A DNA stretch of 64,000 bases from DAOSWM01 sp035380045 (GTDB lineage Bacteria; Bacteroidota; Bacteroidia; Bacteroidales; Tenuifilaceae): assembly GCA_035380045.1 (NCBI GenBank), contig DAOSWM010000007.1, positions 1 to 64,000 on the forward strand, written 5' to 3'. The notes below the pieces were generated by a model. The model saw nothing but the letters and a program-made list of their open reading frames with translations, ran no database searches and had not been told where the DNA came from. Position numbers and translations under genes: made by a program. Shown here piece after piece: positions 34,730 to 44,503 of this stretch; position 1 is the first letter of the stretch; every line of letters starts with the position of its first letter.

Positions 34730-36592
34730 CTACTTCGCCTCCAATATTTTAATAAATTTTTCTTCTAGTTCTACTACTGTGAATGGCAAACCTTGAACCT
34801 TATTGTACTGTAGGTAGTTGTATTCTTGAAAGTTCATTCTGAGATAGTTTGCCAACTGCCCCATATTCAACTCACACACCAACAGTTTTTTATAGCGTTT
34901 AAATATTTCACTAAGGTTTTTTGGTAGTGGGTTAAGGTAATTAAGGTGGCATAAAGAGACGCTCTTCCCTTTTTCTCTTAAATTTTGAACTGCAGTAAGT
35001 ACGTGGCCGTATGTCCCCCCCCAGCTTACCACTAAAAGGTCACCTTCCTCATCTCCAATCACTTCTTGTATTGGGATATAATTTTTTACTCGTTCAACCT
35101 TTTCTGCTCTTACATCAACCATTCGCTGGTGATTCAATGGATCATGCGAAACCGAACCTTTAATGTAATCTTTTTCGAGTCCTCCAACTCGATGCTCAAT
35201 TCCTTTCTTTCCTGGGAATGCCCACCCACGAGCCAAGGTTTCTGGGTTGCGTTCGTATGGTTGGTAGCTGGGTGTGTTCTCCTCCACAATGGGAGGTTTA
35301 ATCTCAGGAAAATCCTTCATGCTGGGGATTAACCAAGGTTCAGTACCATTAGCAAGATATCCATCGGTTAGAAGAATTACTGGAGTCATATGCTCAAGAG
35401 CAATCTTCGAAGCCATAAATGCGTAATCGAAACAATTGCTTGGAGTGCTAGCTGCTATAACCACCATGGGGCATTCACCATTACGCCCGAATAACGCTTG
35501 GTATAAATCGCTCTGCTCTGTTTTTGTTGGTAAACCGGTTGATGGACCTCCACGCTGAACGTCAACAATTACAAGAGGAAGTTCCGTCATAACTGCCAAC
35601 CCCATAGCCTCTGATTTCAATGAAAGGCCCGGCCCTGATGTGGTTGTGATAGCAAAATTCCCAGCATACGATGCTCCTATTGCAGTACAAATTCCTGCAA
35701 TCTCATCTTCAACTTGTAGGGTTTTCACGCCAAGATCCTTCCGCTTTGCTAACTCTATCAGTATATCGGTGGCAGGAGTGATTGGGTATGACCCACAGAA
35801 GAGGGGTAACTTTGCCTTCTCAGAAGCTGCAATAAACCCCCAAGCAGCTGCAGTGTTCCCATTTATGTTTCTATATAAACCTTTCTTAAGGTTTTTTGCT
35901 GGGCTAACCTGGTAGGTATTTGCAATTGCCTGAATATTACTGGTGTAATTATACCCGTCGCGTAATACCTTTTTATTGGCATCAATAACCCGAGGTTTTG
36001 ATTTGAATTTTTTCTCAAAAAATTTCTCGGTGTATTGCAAGGGGCGCTCAAACATGTAGTATACCATTCCTAATGCAAACATGTTCTTGCTCCTTACAAT
36101 GCTCTTGTTATCCAGGTCGGTTTCCTTTAAACTTTCTTTGGTAAGAGTTGTTATTGGTGCAAAAATTGTTTTATAATCCTCAAGTTTTAGCTCTGCTATT
36201 GGGTCATCCGTTTTGTAACCAGCACGCTGCAACCCCTTCTCGTTGAAAGTATCGCTATCAACAATAATTGTTCCGCCTGGTTTAACCCATTTGGCGTTCG
36301 CTTTCAATGCTGCAGGATTCATTGCTACCAATACATCGCAGTAGTCGCCAGGTGTGTGTAACTTTTTGCTACCCACGTGAACCTGAAAACCGGAAACACC
36401 CCCAATGGTGCCCTGAGGGGCACGAATTTCTGATGGGTAGTCGGGGAATGTACTAATGTCGTTCCCAAAAAGAGCTGATGCATCGGAGAACAGGGTACCG
36501 GTTAGCTGCATTCCGTCTCCAGAATCACCCGAGAACCTAATTGCAACCTCTTCTAAATTAATGGTTTGTTTTTGTTTGTCCATAACGGCCAT
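34730..36592 (-). CDS. 2-oxoacid:ferredoxin oxidoreductase subunit alpha (fused gamma-alpha)
   Basis: 620 residues. The gamma domain at the N-terminus (FSGDSGDGMQLTG, residues 19-31, plus HTPGDYCDVLVAMNP) is fused to the alpha pyrimidine-binding domain (GSYPITPATDILIELAKR, then VQRGGPSTGLPTKTEQSDL). This fused layout with a separate beta is typical of Kor-type enzymes of anaerobic Bacteroidota. It is the first gene of a two-gene operon whose leader holds a perfect inverted repeat (36633-36666). Confidence 0.9.
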   Translation of the reverse strand: MAVMDKQKQTINLEEVAIRFSGDSGDGMQLTGTLFSDASALFGNDISTFPDYPSEIRAPQGTIGGVSGFQVHVGSKKLHTPGDYCDVLVAMNPAALKANAKWVKPGGTIIVDSDTFNEKGLQRAGYKTDDPIAELKLEDYKTIFAPITTLTKESLKETDLDNKSIVRSKNMFALGMVYYMFERPLQYTEKFFEKKFKSKPRVIDANKKVLRDGYNYTSNIQAIANTYQVSPAKNLKKGLYRNINGNTAAAWGFIAASEKAKLPLFCGSYPITPATDILIELAKRKDLGVKTLQVEDEIAGICTAIGASYAGNFAITTTSGPGLSLKSEAMGLAVMTELPLVIVDVQRGGPSTGLPTKTEQSDLYQALFGRNGECPMVVIAASTPSNCFDYAFMASKIALEHMTPVILLTDGYLANGTEPWLIPSMKDFPEIKPPIVEENTPSYQPYERNPETLARGWAFPGKKGIEHRVGGLEKDYIKGSVSHDPLNHQRMVDVRAEKVERVKNYIPIQEVIGDEEGDLLVVSWGGTYGHVLTAVQNLREKGKSVSLCHLNYLNPLPKNLSEIFKRYKKLLVCELNMGQLANYLRMNFQEYNYLQYNKVQGLPFTVVELEEKFIKILEAK

Positions 36593-36632
36593 TATTTATT
36601 ATAATCGTTCATGAGGTAAGAATTAAATGCAA

Positions 36633-36666
36633 ATGCATATAAAATAGAGTTCTATTTTATATGCAT
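36633..36666. promoter_or_regulatory. Perfect inverted repeat in the kor leader
   Basis: Arms ATGCATATAAAATAG (36633-36647) and CTATTTTATATGCAT (36652-36666) with an AGTT spacer. It lies about 45-78 bases after the predicted start of transcription and 41 bases before the alpha-subunit start codon. It could be a protein-binding site or a leader hairpin. Confidence 0.5.
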
Positions 36667-36717
36667 CTAACTGATTTTTAATTATTTCAAACTTTCTTGT
36701 TTGTTTTAATTATAGTA

Positions 36718-36725
36718 CAAAATTA
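36718..36725 (-). promoter_or_regulatory. -7 box of the kor promoter
   Basis: Minus-strand TAATTTTG, exact match to TAnnTTTG, 126 bases upstream of the alpha-subunit start. No -33 TTTG at the usual spacing. Confidence 0.4.
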
Positions 36726-36917
36726 GCTTTTTTATAGAATGAATCGCCTTAAAATCATTTTTTTTCACTGTTTAATAACATGAATAAAATCCCATTTAAA
36801 TCGATTTCGACCGAAACATTCTAAACAAACTGATAAATAAGCGTTTGAATATTTCATCTATTTTTGTACCTCAAGTTAATTTATAAGAAGCTAATTTTGT
36901 ACTATAAATCTTATAAA

Positions 36918-37432
36918 ATGGCACTAATAAAACCACTCAGAGGGGTTACTCCAAGAATAGGGAAGAACTGTTTTCTTGCCGAAACAGCTGTTATTATTGG
37001 CGATGTAGAAATTGGCGATGATTGTAGTATTTGGTATGGAGGGGTTCTTCGTGGCGATGTTAACTATATTCGTATTGGGAATAGAGTTAGCATACAGGAT
37101 AATGCAGTTATTCATTCGACCTACCAAAAAACAGTTTCATTAATAGGTGATGATGTTACAATTGGTCACAATGTATGCATTCATGGGGCTGAAATTAGGA
37201 ACGGAGCTCTAATAGGAATAAACGCAACAATACTTGATGGCGTTGTGGTTGGTGAGGGTGCTATTGTAGCCGCTAACGCCTTAGTATTAAACAACACCAT
37301 CATTGAGCCCGGTTGCGTTTATGGTGGAGTCCCCGCAAAATTTATTAAAAAGGTGGACGCTGAGATGGCCAAACAATACAACCAGCGAATTGCCAGAAGT
37401 TACCTAATGTATGCTGGATGGTATAAGGAAGG

Positions 37433-37442
<10 letters not shown>
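36918..37442 (+). CDS. Gamma carbonic anhydrase family protein
   Basis: 174 residues from the ATG at 36918 (a reading from 36864 adds 18 residues beyond the family start). It is a left-handed beta-helix of hexapeptide repeats, with the three metal-binding His visible: NAVIHSTYQK, then VTIGHNVCIHGAEI. Many members of this YrdA-like branch have weak or no carbonic anhydrase activity. The stop codon lies inside a GAAT tetranucleotide repeat. Divergent from the kor genes. Confidence 0.88.
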
Positions 37443-37713
<271 letters not shown>

Positions 37714-37714
37714 A

Positions 37715-39196
37715 CTACTCTTTCTCAACATCTACCTCATCAGATTCAGGCTCCTCTCCCTCAACAAACCTTCGTATTTTTATGTTGAATGCTGCCATGA
37801 ATATACTCATTAACGGGCTAATGATATTAAAAAAAGCGTATGGTAAATATGACAATACCGGAACTCCAAGCACGGCTGATTGTGTTGCTCCGCATGTATT
37901 CCAAGGGATTAAAACCGATGTTACGGTTCCCGAATCCTCCAACGTTCGGCTTAACACTTCCGGTTTTAGCCCTCTCTCCCTGAATGTTTTAGAAAACATT
38001 CGCCCAGGCACTACGATTGAAATGTACTGATCTGAAGCTGTGATATTAAAAAACAAGCAGGTTCCAACTGTTGTGGCTACCAATGAGCCCGTGCTTTTAG
38101 CCAGCTTAATAACGCTTTGCGTTATACGAACCAGTAACCCGGCTGACTCCATGACCCCTCCAAAAATCATTGCCGAAATTATCAGCCAAATTGTATTCAG
38201 CATACCTGCCATTCCCCGCGTAGAAAGCAAATCATTCACCTCTGCTACATCTGTTGTTACTGAAATATCACCAAACATGCTTTGCATTGCTGCTACGTAC
38301 GAAGCCATAATATAGCTGCCAGTAATACCCGAAACCTGCCGAATAATATTGGGTTGAAAAATAATGGCAAACAATGCTCCCAGTAAGGTGCCAATAAGGA
38401 TTGCTGGCAGTGGAGGCATCTTCTTTACAATAATAGTAATGAGAATTATTGGCACCAGAAAAAGCATGGGTGTGATGTTAAAGGTGCTTGAAATTGCATC
38501 GAGAGTGTACTGGATGTCAGTATTTACAATGCCCGACTTATGTGTTAATCCTAAAAAAAAGAATATTACTAGCGTAATAACTATTGACGGTGCAGTAGTG
38601 AAAACCATGTATCGAATGTGGGTAAAAAGATCTGTTCCGGCCATAGCTGGAGCTAGATTTGTGGTATCGGATAGTGGCGACATTTTATCGCCAAAGTATG
38701 CTCCTGAAATAATTGCCCCTGCTACAACTCCCTCATTAAATCCAAGTGCATTTCCAATGCCAAGAAGTGCAACACCAATAGTTGCCACGGTTGACCATGA
38801 GCTACCTGTTGCCAATGATACCAAAGAACAAATTACTACGGTTGCAGCCAAAAAAATGCTTGGATGCAATATTTTTAGGCCATAGTATATTAAGGCGGGC
38901 ACTACCCCACTTAACAACCATGTTCCTGCTAACGAACCAATTAACAGCAAAATAAGAATTGATGGCATCGCTGAACTAATGGTTGAAACAATCTTCTTTC
39001 GTACATCCAACCATTTGTGCCCTAAATGAACGGCAATAATTCCTCCTATTGCTGCAGCAAGAAGCAGCGCAATTTGATTGGCTCCTGAAAGGGTATTCTC
39101 ACCAAAAAAATAAACATTTAAACTTAAAAAAACTATTAGGAAGAAGATGGGGATAAACGCCTGGAAAAGCGATGGTTGCTTTACTTTGCCTTGCAT
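37715..39196 (-). CDS. nhaC: NhaC-type Na+/H+ antiporter
   Basis: 493 residues with about 11-12 membrane helices. The NhaC signature region is visible: ATGSSWSTVATIGVALLGIG near residue 130, ISGAYFGDKMSPLSDTTNLAPA near 165 with the conserved Asp, and LIPWNTCGATQSAVLG near 425. It exchanges Na+ for H+ and maintains pH and sodium balance. The C-terminal tail is acidic (EGEEPESDEVDVEKE). Transcribed alone, convergent with the carbonic anhydrase gene. Confidence 0.93.
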   Translation of the reverse strand: MQGKVKQPSLFQAFIPIFFLIVFLSLNVYFFGENTLSGANQIALLLAAAIGGIIAVHLGHKWLDVRKKIVSTISSAMPSILILLLIGSLAGTWLLSGVVPALIYYGLKILHPSIFLAATVVICSLVSLATGSSWSTVATIGVALLGIGNALGFNEGVVAGAIISGAYFGDKMSPLSDTTNLAPAMAGTDLFTHIRYMVFTTAPSIVITLVIFFFLGLTHKSGIVNTDIQYTLDAISSTFNITPMLFLVPIILITIIVKKMPPLPAILIGTLLGALFAIIFQPNIIRQVSGITGSYIMASYVAAMQSMFGDISVTTDVAEVNDLLSTRGMAGMLNTIWLIISAMIFGGVMESAGLLVRITQSVIKLAKSTGSLVATTVGTCLFFNITASDQYISIVVPGRMFSKTFRERGLKPEVLSRTLEDSGTVTSVLIPWNTCGATQSAVLGVPVLSYLPYAFFNIISPLMSIFMAAFNIKIRRFVEGEEPESDEVDVEKE

Positions 39197-39455
39197 AAGC
39201 AGAAATTTTCATAAAAATATGAAGGTCTAAGTTATACATTTAAATGGGATTTCAATTACAGTAACCTTTTTTTAAAAATTAATTTCACTTAAATGAGACA
39301 TCATCGGTTAACCATTTTTTTTTATTCTCGTAGAAAACTATTACAAGCAAAAAGCATATAATTCAAATGGCATATAATTTGTATGGAGTAATTACAGGAT
39401 TTTTAGCCACTATTTTGAATATTATGACTTTAAACCATTTTAAGTGACTAATAAA

Positions 39456-40043
39456 ATGGAGATAAACATTGACTTTTTCAAAATTGAGCATAAGCAAATT
39501 GCACCTGAGCAAGGGAAAATTCTCATTGCCGAGCCCGGTCTTATGGATCAATATTTTAAAAGATCAGTAATCCTGCTGGTTGAACACAACCTGAATGGAA
39601 CGATAGGTTTTGTGTTGAACCGAATGATTGACATGAGCATAAACGAACTTCTTCCCGATTTTCCAGAATTCAATGTTAGCATCTCAATTGGTGGTCCTGT
39701 TAGCCCCAGCAGCATCCACTTTATTCACACTTTGGGTGATATTATACCCGATACCGCAAAGGTTTCTGATGGTTTATACTGGGGTGGCAACTTTGATACG
39801 CTAAAAGCCCTAATTATTAACGGGAAAGCTACCAGCCGGCAGGTGCGTTTCTTCGTAGGTTACTCAGGATGGGGAACAAATCAGCTTGAAAAGGAGCTCA
39901 AAGAGCACAGCTGGGTTGTTTCGGAGCTTGATGTTGTAAAAATAATGACCGGGAAGGATGATATGTGGGCAAAAACTGTAAGTCAACTCGGACAAAAATA
40001 TAAACCTTGGACCATTTACCCCGAAAACCCATCGTTAAACTGA
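39456..40043 (+). CDS. YqgE/AlgH family protein
   Basis: 195 residues from the ATG at 39456; a GTG at 39444 is an alternative. GKILIAEPGLMDQYFKRSVILL, then GTIGFVLNRM, and FFVGYSGWGTNQLEKEL are the family blocks. AlgH/YqgE proteins are widespread and of unclear function; in Pseudomonas AlgH affects alginate control. Its 3' end overlaps the aminotransferase gene on the other strand by 28 bases. Confidence 0.9.
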   Translation: MEINIDFFKIEHKQIAPEQGKILIAEPGLMDQYFKRSVILLVEHNLNGTIGFVLNRMIDMSINELLPDFPEFNVSISIGGPVSPSSIHFIHTLGDIIPDTAKVSDGLYWGGNFDTLKALIINGKATSRQVRFFVGYSGWGTNQLEKELKEHSWVVSELDVVKIMTGKDDMWAKTVSQLGQKYKPWTIYPENPSLN

Positions 40044-40894
40044 TCAGGAAATGTAATTCGATTTATTTCCCTGCTCAGCACAATGCTTTTTTTATTAAAG
40101 AAACGCTTCTCCCGACAACCTACAACCCACTGAATTCCTTTAACTGCATTAGTTAAAAACATTTCATCAGCATGTAGTAACTCCTGAGGGTTAATTGATG
40201 CATTATCGAATATTGTTAAACCTAATCTTTTTGCTGTTATTATCACAAGCTTTCTCATCACTCCGTCAACACAACCTTCGTTTAGCGAAGGTGTATATAT
40301 GTTATCGCCAACCACATAGAAAAGGTTCGAACTAATTGCCTCACTAACACGATTCTGATCGTTAATAATCAGGCAATCATCAACACCCATTCGTACCTTA
40401 TGCTGACCAGCCATCACGTATAGCAATGCGTTACAACTTTTTATTGATGAGAGGTAGTTTATGGGTTTCCTTAAGCCCGTGAAAAAATCTATAACGAGTC
40501 CACGCTTATTTAACTCATAAAAGTTGTACTTCAACGGCTTTGCCTGCATTATTATTGAAACCTTACTGGTTGCTGGTGTGTAATACCCACCCTCCTCACG
40601 AAAAACTGTCAGCCGAACTCTTGCGCTACCGAAAACTCTATTCTTATTGAGCAAACGTGTAATTTCTCTTTCGAGAAACTCCATTGTAAGAAACTGAGGA
40701 ACCTCCATCCCCAGCAGTTCTATCCCATTTATTAAACGTTTATAATGAAGTTCTACATTACGTGGGGTTGTACCAAACGCATGAATAGTTTCAAACAGCC
40801 CGTCGCCGTATGCAAATGCCCTGTTTGTGGCAGAAAGCACCGGCTGGTTTTCTAAAAAAAACTGACTGTTATACCACGTATAATTTTTAATCAT
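40016..40894 (-). CDS. Class IV aminotransferase (PabC/BCAT-like)
   Basis: 292 residues from the ATG at 40894. Fold-type IV PLP enzyme: NRAFAYGDGLFETIHAF near residue 24, the PLP lysine in YLSSIKSCNALLYVMA, VSEAISSNLFYV, and LTNAVKGIQWV. It could be aminodeoxychorismate lyase (folate) or a D/branched-chain aminotransferase; sequence alone does not decide. Last of the amn-holA-rhomboid-NUDIX-aminotransferase run and overlaps the NUDIX gene by 8 bases. Confidence 0.82.
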   Translation of the reverse strand: MIKNYTWYNSQFFLENQPVLSATNRAFAYGDGLFETIHAFGTTPRNVELHYKRLINGIELLGMEVPQFLTMEFLEREITRLLNKNRVFGSARVRLTVFREEGGYYTPATSKVSIIMQAKPLKYNFYELNKRGLVIDFFTGLRKPINYLSSIKSCNALLYVMAGQHKVRMGVDDCLIINDQNRVSEAISSNLFYVVGDNIYTPSLNEGCVDGVMRKLVIITAKRLGLTIFDNASINPQELLHADEMFLTNAVKGIQWVVGCREKRFFNKKSIVLSREINRITFPDQFNDGFSG

Positions 40895-41342
40895 TCTTTG
40901 TAAATCGTTTTCCAAGAATAGCAAAGGCCTCTTTTATCAGCAAAGGCTGGATTAATTCGTATGTAAGCTCTAGGGGGTATTTATTTGCGACCATAATTTC
41001 TTCTATTTCATAAGAACCTAACTTCCCAAATTCAATCACATTGGCATAAAATAGTCGGTTATAACTTCCTCCTTTCTTTGTTTCAATTGAAAAATCGCAG
41101 AGCGGAAAAATCTCAAAGTTCTCGGCACCAGTTTCCTCCTCTAATTCTCTTACAGCAGCCTCCTCTGGAATTTCTCCCTCTTCAATATGACCACCGGGGA
41201 TTTCCCATGTTTCTTTACTTTTTTGCCTAACCCAAACTAATTCACCCAGATACTCAGCTACAACAACAACGTAACTATACTTTTTATCAAGTTCACCAAT
41301 GGAATGTATTTTCAGTAAAAAATCTTGTTTCGAACTGCTCAT
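40887..41342 (-). CDS. NUDIX hydrolase
   Basis: 151 residues. The Nudix box is complete: GGHIEEGEIPEEAAVRELEE-E-T-G (G-x5-E-x7-R-E-U-x-E-E-x-G-U). Hydrolyses a nucleoside diphosphate linked to another moiety; the substrate is not evident. It is 11 bases after the rhomboid gene and overlaps the aminotransferase gene by 8 bases. Confidence 0.9.
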   Translation of the reverse strand: MSSSKQDFLLKIHSIGELDKKYSYVVVVAEYLGELVWVRQKSKETWEIPGGHIEEGEIPEEAAVRELEEETGAENFEIFPLCDFSIETKKGGSYNRLFYANVIEFGKLGSYEIEEIMVANKYPLELTYELIQPLLIKEAFAILGKRFTKND

Positions 41343-41353
41343 AAAGCAAATAC

Positions 41354-41968
41354 TTAAAAACCCAACTCTCTTAAAAAAACGTGGATTAACGTGGGGCTAA
41401 TCAAAAGGGGATAAACAAATCCAAATACAGCCCCTATAAAATGGGCATCATGGTTTACATTGTCATGAGATTTCTTGCTCATATAGTGTGAGTAAACCAA
41501 GTATCCCACTCCAAAAATAATTGCAGGAATTGGAATTACTCCCAACAGTAAAAGGTTGTTGAGCGGCTGAAAAAAAATGCTGAAGAATACTACTGAAGAA
41601 ACGCCCCCTGAAGCACCAACTCCCTGATAAAAAGAATCGTTCCTATACTTCCTTACGGTTGTTAATGATGAAACTATAATCCCTCCAATGTAGAGCCCAA
41701 GGAAATGTATCGATGTATTTGACATGACTCCCTGCAATTTCAAGTTCTCAAAAACATTCTGCGAAAAAATTCCGAACGAAAAGAAAACCAACATATTTAT
41801 TATCAAGTGCATATAATCGGCATGAACAAAGCCATGAGTAACAAGTCGGTACCACTCCTTCCTGTGAACAACTCTGCTTGGGCTTAACAGTAGCCTACTC
41901 ATAATTCGGTTATCCTTAAATGCCAGGAACGAAATCAGGGAGGTAATAATTATAATTAGTATGGTCAT
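41354..41968 (-). CDS. Rhomboid family intramembrane serine protease
   Basis: 204 residues with about six membrane helices. The catalytic serine is in GVGASGGVSSVVFF (GxSG motif) and the catalytic His is in DAHFIGAVFGF near the C-terminus. VTHGFVHADYMHLIINMLVFF in helix 1-2 carries the H-x-x-x-N framework. The protease cleaves substrates within the membrane; its target is unknown. Placed between holA and the NUDIX gene on the same strand. Confidence 0.93.
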   Translation of the reverse strand: MTILIIIITSLISFLAFKDNRIMSRLLLSPSRVVHRKEWYRLVTHGFVHADYMHLIINMLVFFSFGIFSQNVFENLKLQGVMSNTSIHFLGLYIGGIIVSSLTTVRKYRNDSFYQGVGASGGVSSVVFFSIFFQPLNNLLLLGVIPIPAIIFGVGYLVYSHYMSKKSHDNVNHDAHFIGAVFGFVYPLLISPTLIHVFLRELGF

Positions 41969-42018
41969 CCTGTAGTTATGAATGGAATTTGACTATAAAG
42001 GAAATTCTTCAAGGGGTG

Positions 42019-43062
42019 CTAATGCATAATTCTAAATATCAACTCCTTAAGCAGCTTCCCTTCATCCGTAGAATCGTTGTTAACCCCCTTTGAACGCATG
42101 TCATATTCACGCAGCAGGCTAAATACCTGAACACATTTGGCTGGGTTATAAATACGTGCAGCATTCTTATACTCCGATACAAAAAACGGATTTAATCGTA
42201 AGGCAACCGCAACACTTTGATCGTTTTTATCCTTAAGAAAATGGAAAGAAAATATTTTATGAAAATACTGGTAAACAGAACTTATAGTTAAAAATAGGGG
42301 GCTTGCTTTGGGGTTCTTCGCAAAATAATCAACAATTCTGTTTACCTTAAGGATGTTGCGTTCTCCAATAGCTTTACAAAATTCGAACCTGTTAAAATCT
42401 TTACTTATCCCAATATTTTTCTCAATGTGCGCAACGGTAATCCTCCTATTATCGGCAGGCAACGTAATTACCAGCTTCTCAAGTTCCTTAACCACTTTGC
42501 TTAAATCGTTCCCCAGGTAGTCCTTCAGCAACTCTGCTGATGCAGGCTCAATAGTAAACCCCTTACTTTTTAAATGCTGGGTAATCCAAGCCGGAACCTG
42601 ATAATCATAAAGCCTACTCGATTCAAAGTAAACGCCAATCTTGCTGGCAAGGTTAAATAACTTTTTAAGTTTTTCCCCAGGGCGTCCACTTTGAGTGGGA
42701 GTATACTTAAGGTTTAGTACTAGTATGGTTGATTTAAGAGGAGCCTTCAGGTAGGTTTCTAAATCCTCGAGTTTTTTGATGTTCTGAGCCTCCTTCACAA
42801 TTACTACCTGCTGGTTCGCCATCATAGGGAAACGACGAGATGTTTCAATAATGTATGGCACATCAACATCCTTCCCGTAAAGCACAACCTGATTAAATGC
42901 TCGTTCCGACTCGGACAGCACATTTTCTGCAATAAAATCGGTTATCCTGTCAATGTAGTAAAACTCATCGCCAGACAGAATATAAATTGGTTTGAATATT
43001 TTTTTCTTTAGCTCGCTAAGAATCTCTTCACAAGCCTCATTAGGGTTACTTCGTTTAGCCAT
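42019..43062 (-). CDS. holA: DNA polymerase III subunit delta
   Basis: 347 residues, the clamp-loader subunit that opens the beta clamp. Features: the N-terminal KPIYILSGDEFYYIDRITDFI, then FPMMANQQVVIVKEAQNIK, and FNRFEFCKAIGERNILKVNRIV in the AAA+ collar. The C-terminal helical domain follows. It works with delta' (18226-19392) and DnaX. It lies 15 bases downstream of amn. Confidence 0.9.
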   Translation of the reverse strand: MAKRSNPNEACEEILSELKKKIFKPIYILSGDEFYYIDRITDFIAENVLSESERAFNQVVLYGKDVDVPYIIETSRRFPMMANQQVVIVKEAQNIKKLEDLETYLKAPLKSTILVLNLKYTPTQSGRPGEKLKKLFNLASKIGVYFESSRLYDYQVPAWITQHLKSKGFTIEPASAELLKDYLGNDLSKVVKELEKLVITLPADNRRITVAHIEKNIGISKDFNRFEFCKAIGERNILKVNRIVDYFAKNPKASPLFLTISSVYQYFHKIFSFHFLKDKNDQSVAVALRLNPFFVSEYKNAARIYNPAKCVQVFSLLREYDMRSKGVNNDSTDEGKLLKELIFRIMH

Positions 43063-43077
43063 GAAAAATGGGAGATT

Positions 43078-43848
43078 CTAAAAACGGAGGTGTTTTACCG
43101 ACCTTCCTTCGTTCTTAAGTATTTTTAACGACTCTATTCCTATTTTAATGTGATCCTCAACGTATAAATTTGTTACCACCTTATCACTTTCGCTAGTTTT
43201 CACGCCTGTTGAAATCATAGGTTGATCGGATACGAGAAGAAGTGCTCCTGAGGGTATCTCGTTGGCAAACCCAACGGTAAAAATGGTAGCGGTTTCCATA
43301 TCAACTGCCATGGCTCTAATATTTCGCAGATACTCCTTAAAGGCTTCATCGTACTCCCAAACCCTGCGGTTTGTAGTTAGAATGGTGCCAGTCCAGTAAT
43401 CCCTATTGAAATCTCGAATGGTTGTAGAAACGGCTCGCTGCAGGTTAAACGCAGGAAGAGCAGGTACTTCCGGAGGGAAATAGTCGTTTGAGGTTCCTTC
43501 GTGGCGAATGGCTGCAATGGGCAGGATTAAATCGCCTAGCTGGCTTTTCTTTTTCAACCCTCCGCATTTCCCAAGAAAAAGAACGGCCTTGGGGTTTATT
43601 GAACTTAGAAGATCCATTATTGTTGCTGCGTTAGGGCTTCCCATGCCAAAATCAATCATTGTTATTCCGTCGAAGTTTGCACACGGCATGTTTGCATGCG
43701 GATCCACAATGTCAACATTATTGTATTCTGCAAAAAAATCAAGGTATCCTCTGAAATTTGTAAGAAGAATATGAGTGCCAAAATCCTCTATTTTCTGACC
43801 AGTGTAACGGGGCAACCAGTTAGCAACAATCTCGTCTTTTGTTTTCAT
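43078..43848 (-). CDS. amn: AMP nucleosidase
   Basis: 256 residues from the ATG at 43848 (an upstream in-frame reading to 43890 adds 14 residues outside the family). MTNFRGY-type strands, DFGMGSPNAATIMDLL and AVDMETATIFTVGFANEIP are typical of the PNP-like nucleosidase fold. It splits AMP into adenine and ribose-5-phosphate. Short Bacteroidota form, near 258 residues, without the N-terminal domain of the Escherichia enzyme. First gene of the amn-holA run. Confidence 0.9.
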   Translation of the reverse strand: MKTKDEIVANWLPRYTGQKIEDFGTHILLTNFRGYLDFFAEYNNVDIVDPHANMPCANFDGITMIDFGMGSPNAATIMDLLSSINPKAVLFLGKCGGLKKKSQLGDLILPIAAIRHEGTSNDYFPPEVPALPAFNLQRAVSTTIRDFNRDYWTGTILTTNRRVWEYDEAFKEYLRNIRAMAVDMETATIFTVGFANEIPSGALLLVSDQPMISTGVKTSESDKVVTNLYVEDHIKIGIESLKILKNEGRSVKHLRF

Positions 43849-43933
43849 ATTGTCAAAGTATAGGTTTATTTCAAGTCCGTTTGCTTTCAAATAGTATTTA
43901 AGCTATACACTTACATAAATGAAAGCAATTTAA

Positions 43934-43941
43934 TATCTTTG
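43934..43941 (+). promoter_or_regulatory. -7 box upstream of the HsdR-N gene
   Basis: TATCTTTG, exact match to TAnnTTTG, 95 bases before the GTG start. No -33 TTTG at the right distance. Confidence 0.4.
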
Positions 43942-44035
43942 ACCAACAAAAATAATGTTTTTTTGTGGCAATTCAATCAATGCGTAAAAACAAACAGAAA
44001 CTATTGAATTATTCATTTCAACTGCTGGAATAATT

Positions 44036-44503
44036 GTGGTGATTAAGCTAAACTTTCCTTCATTTAACATGAAAGTGAAAACCGAGGGAGGTCAAACAAA
44101 AGTTTTCGACCCAATACGAAGAAAATACGTAGCACTAACCCCCGAAGAACGTGTAAGACAACATGTTGTAAATTTTCTTGTAGTTACCAAAGGTTACCCT
44201 ATGGGGCTATTGAGGGTTGAGAAAAAAGTAACTGTAAATTCGTTGCCCCAAAGAGCCGATATAATCGCCTATAACAAACAGGGAAACGCCCTGCTTGTAG
44301 TTGAATGCAAATCATACACAACCGAACTTACCCAACAGGTATACCAACAAGCAGCCAGATACAATACTACTCTAAAAGCCCCTTTCCTATTAGTAACAAA
44401 CGGATTAAAACATTTTTGCAGTAAAATTGATTTTGAGAAGAAGACTAGTACCCCCCTTGAAACAATCCCCAAATTTGAAGAAATATGTCAAGCTAGCTCC
44501 TAG
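44036..44503 (+). CDS. HsdR N-terminal-domain (PD-(D/E)XK) protein
   Basis: 155 residues with a GTG start. The region RADIIAYNKQGNALLVVECKS is a PD-(D/E)XK nuclease core (Asp then Glu-x-Lys), as in the N-terminal domain of type I restriction HsdR. There is no methylase, specificity or motor gene nearby, so this is a small stand-alone nuclease-fold protein and not a restriction system. It is widely conserved in Bacteroidota, beside holA/amn. Function unknown. Its end overlaps the GNAT gene on the other strand by 11 bases. Confidence 0.85.
   Translation: MVIKLNFPSFNMKVKTEGGQTKVFDPIRRKYVALTPEERVRQHVVNFLVVTKGYPMGLLRVEKKVTVNSLPQRADIIAYNKQGNALLVVECKSYTTELTQQVYQQAARYNTTLKAPFLLVTNGLKHFCSKIDFEKKTSTPLETIPKFEEICQASS

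Larger units (their letters stand above)
36593..36917. other. Divergent intergenic region between kor genes and gamma carbonic anhydrase
   Basis: 325 bases that hold a minus -7 box (TAATTTTG, 36718-36725), a 15-bp-arm inverted repeat (36633-36666) and plus-strand -7 boxes (TATTTTTG 36859-36866 and TAATTTTG 36892-36899). No gene is evident. Confidence 0.5.

Noticed and set aside
44036..44503. A type I restriction system
   Set aside because: Only the nuclease-fold domain is present; no hsdM, hsdS or motor domain nearby.
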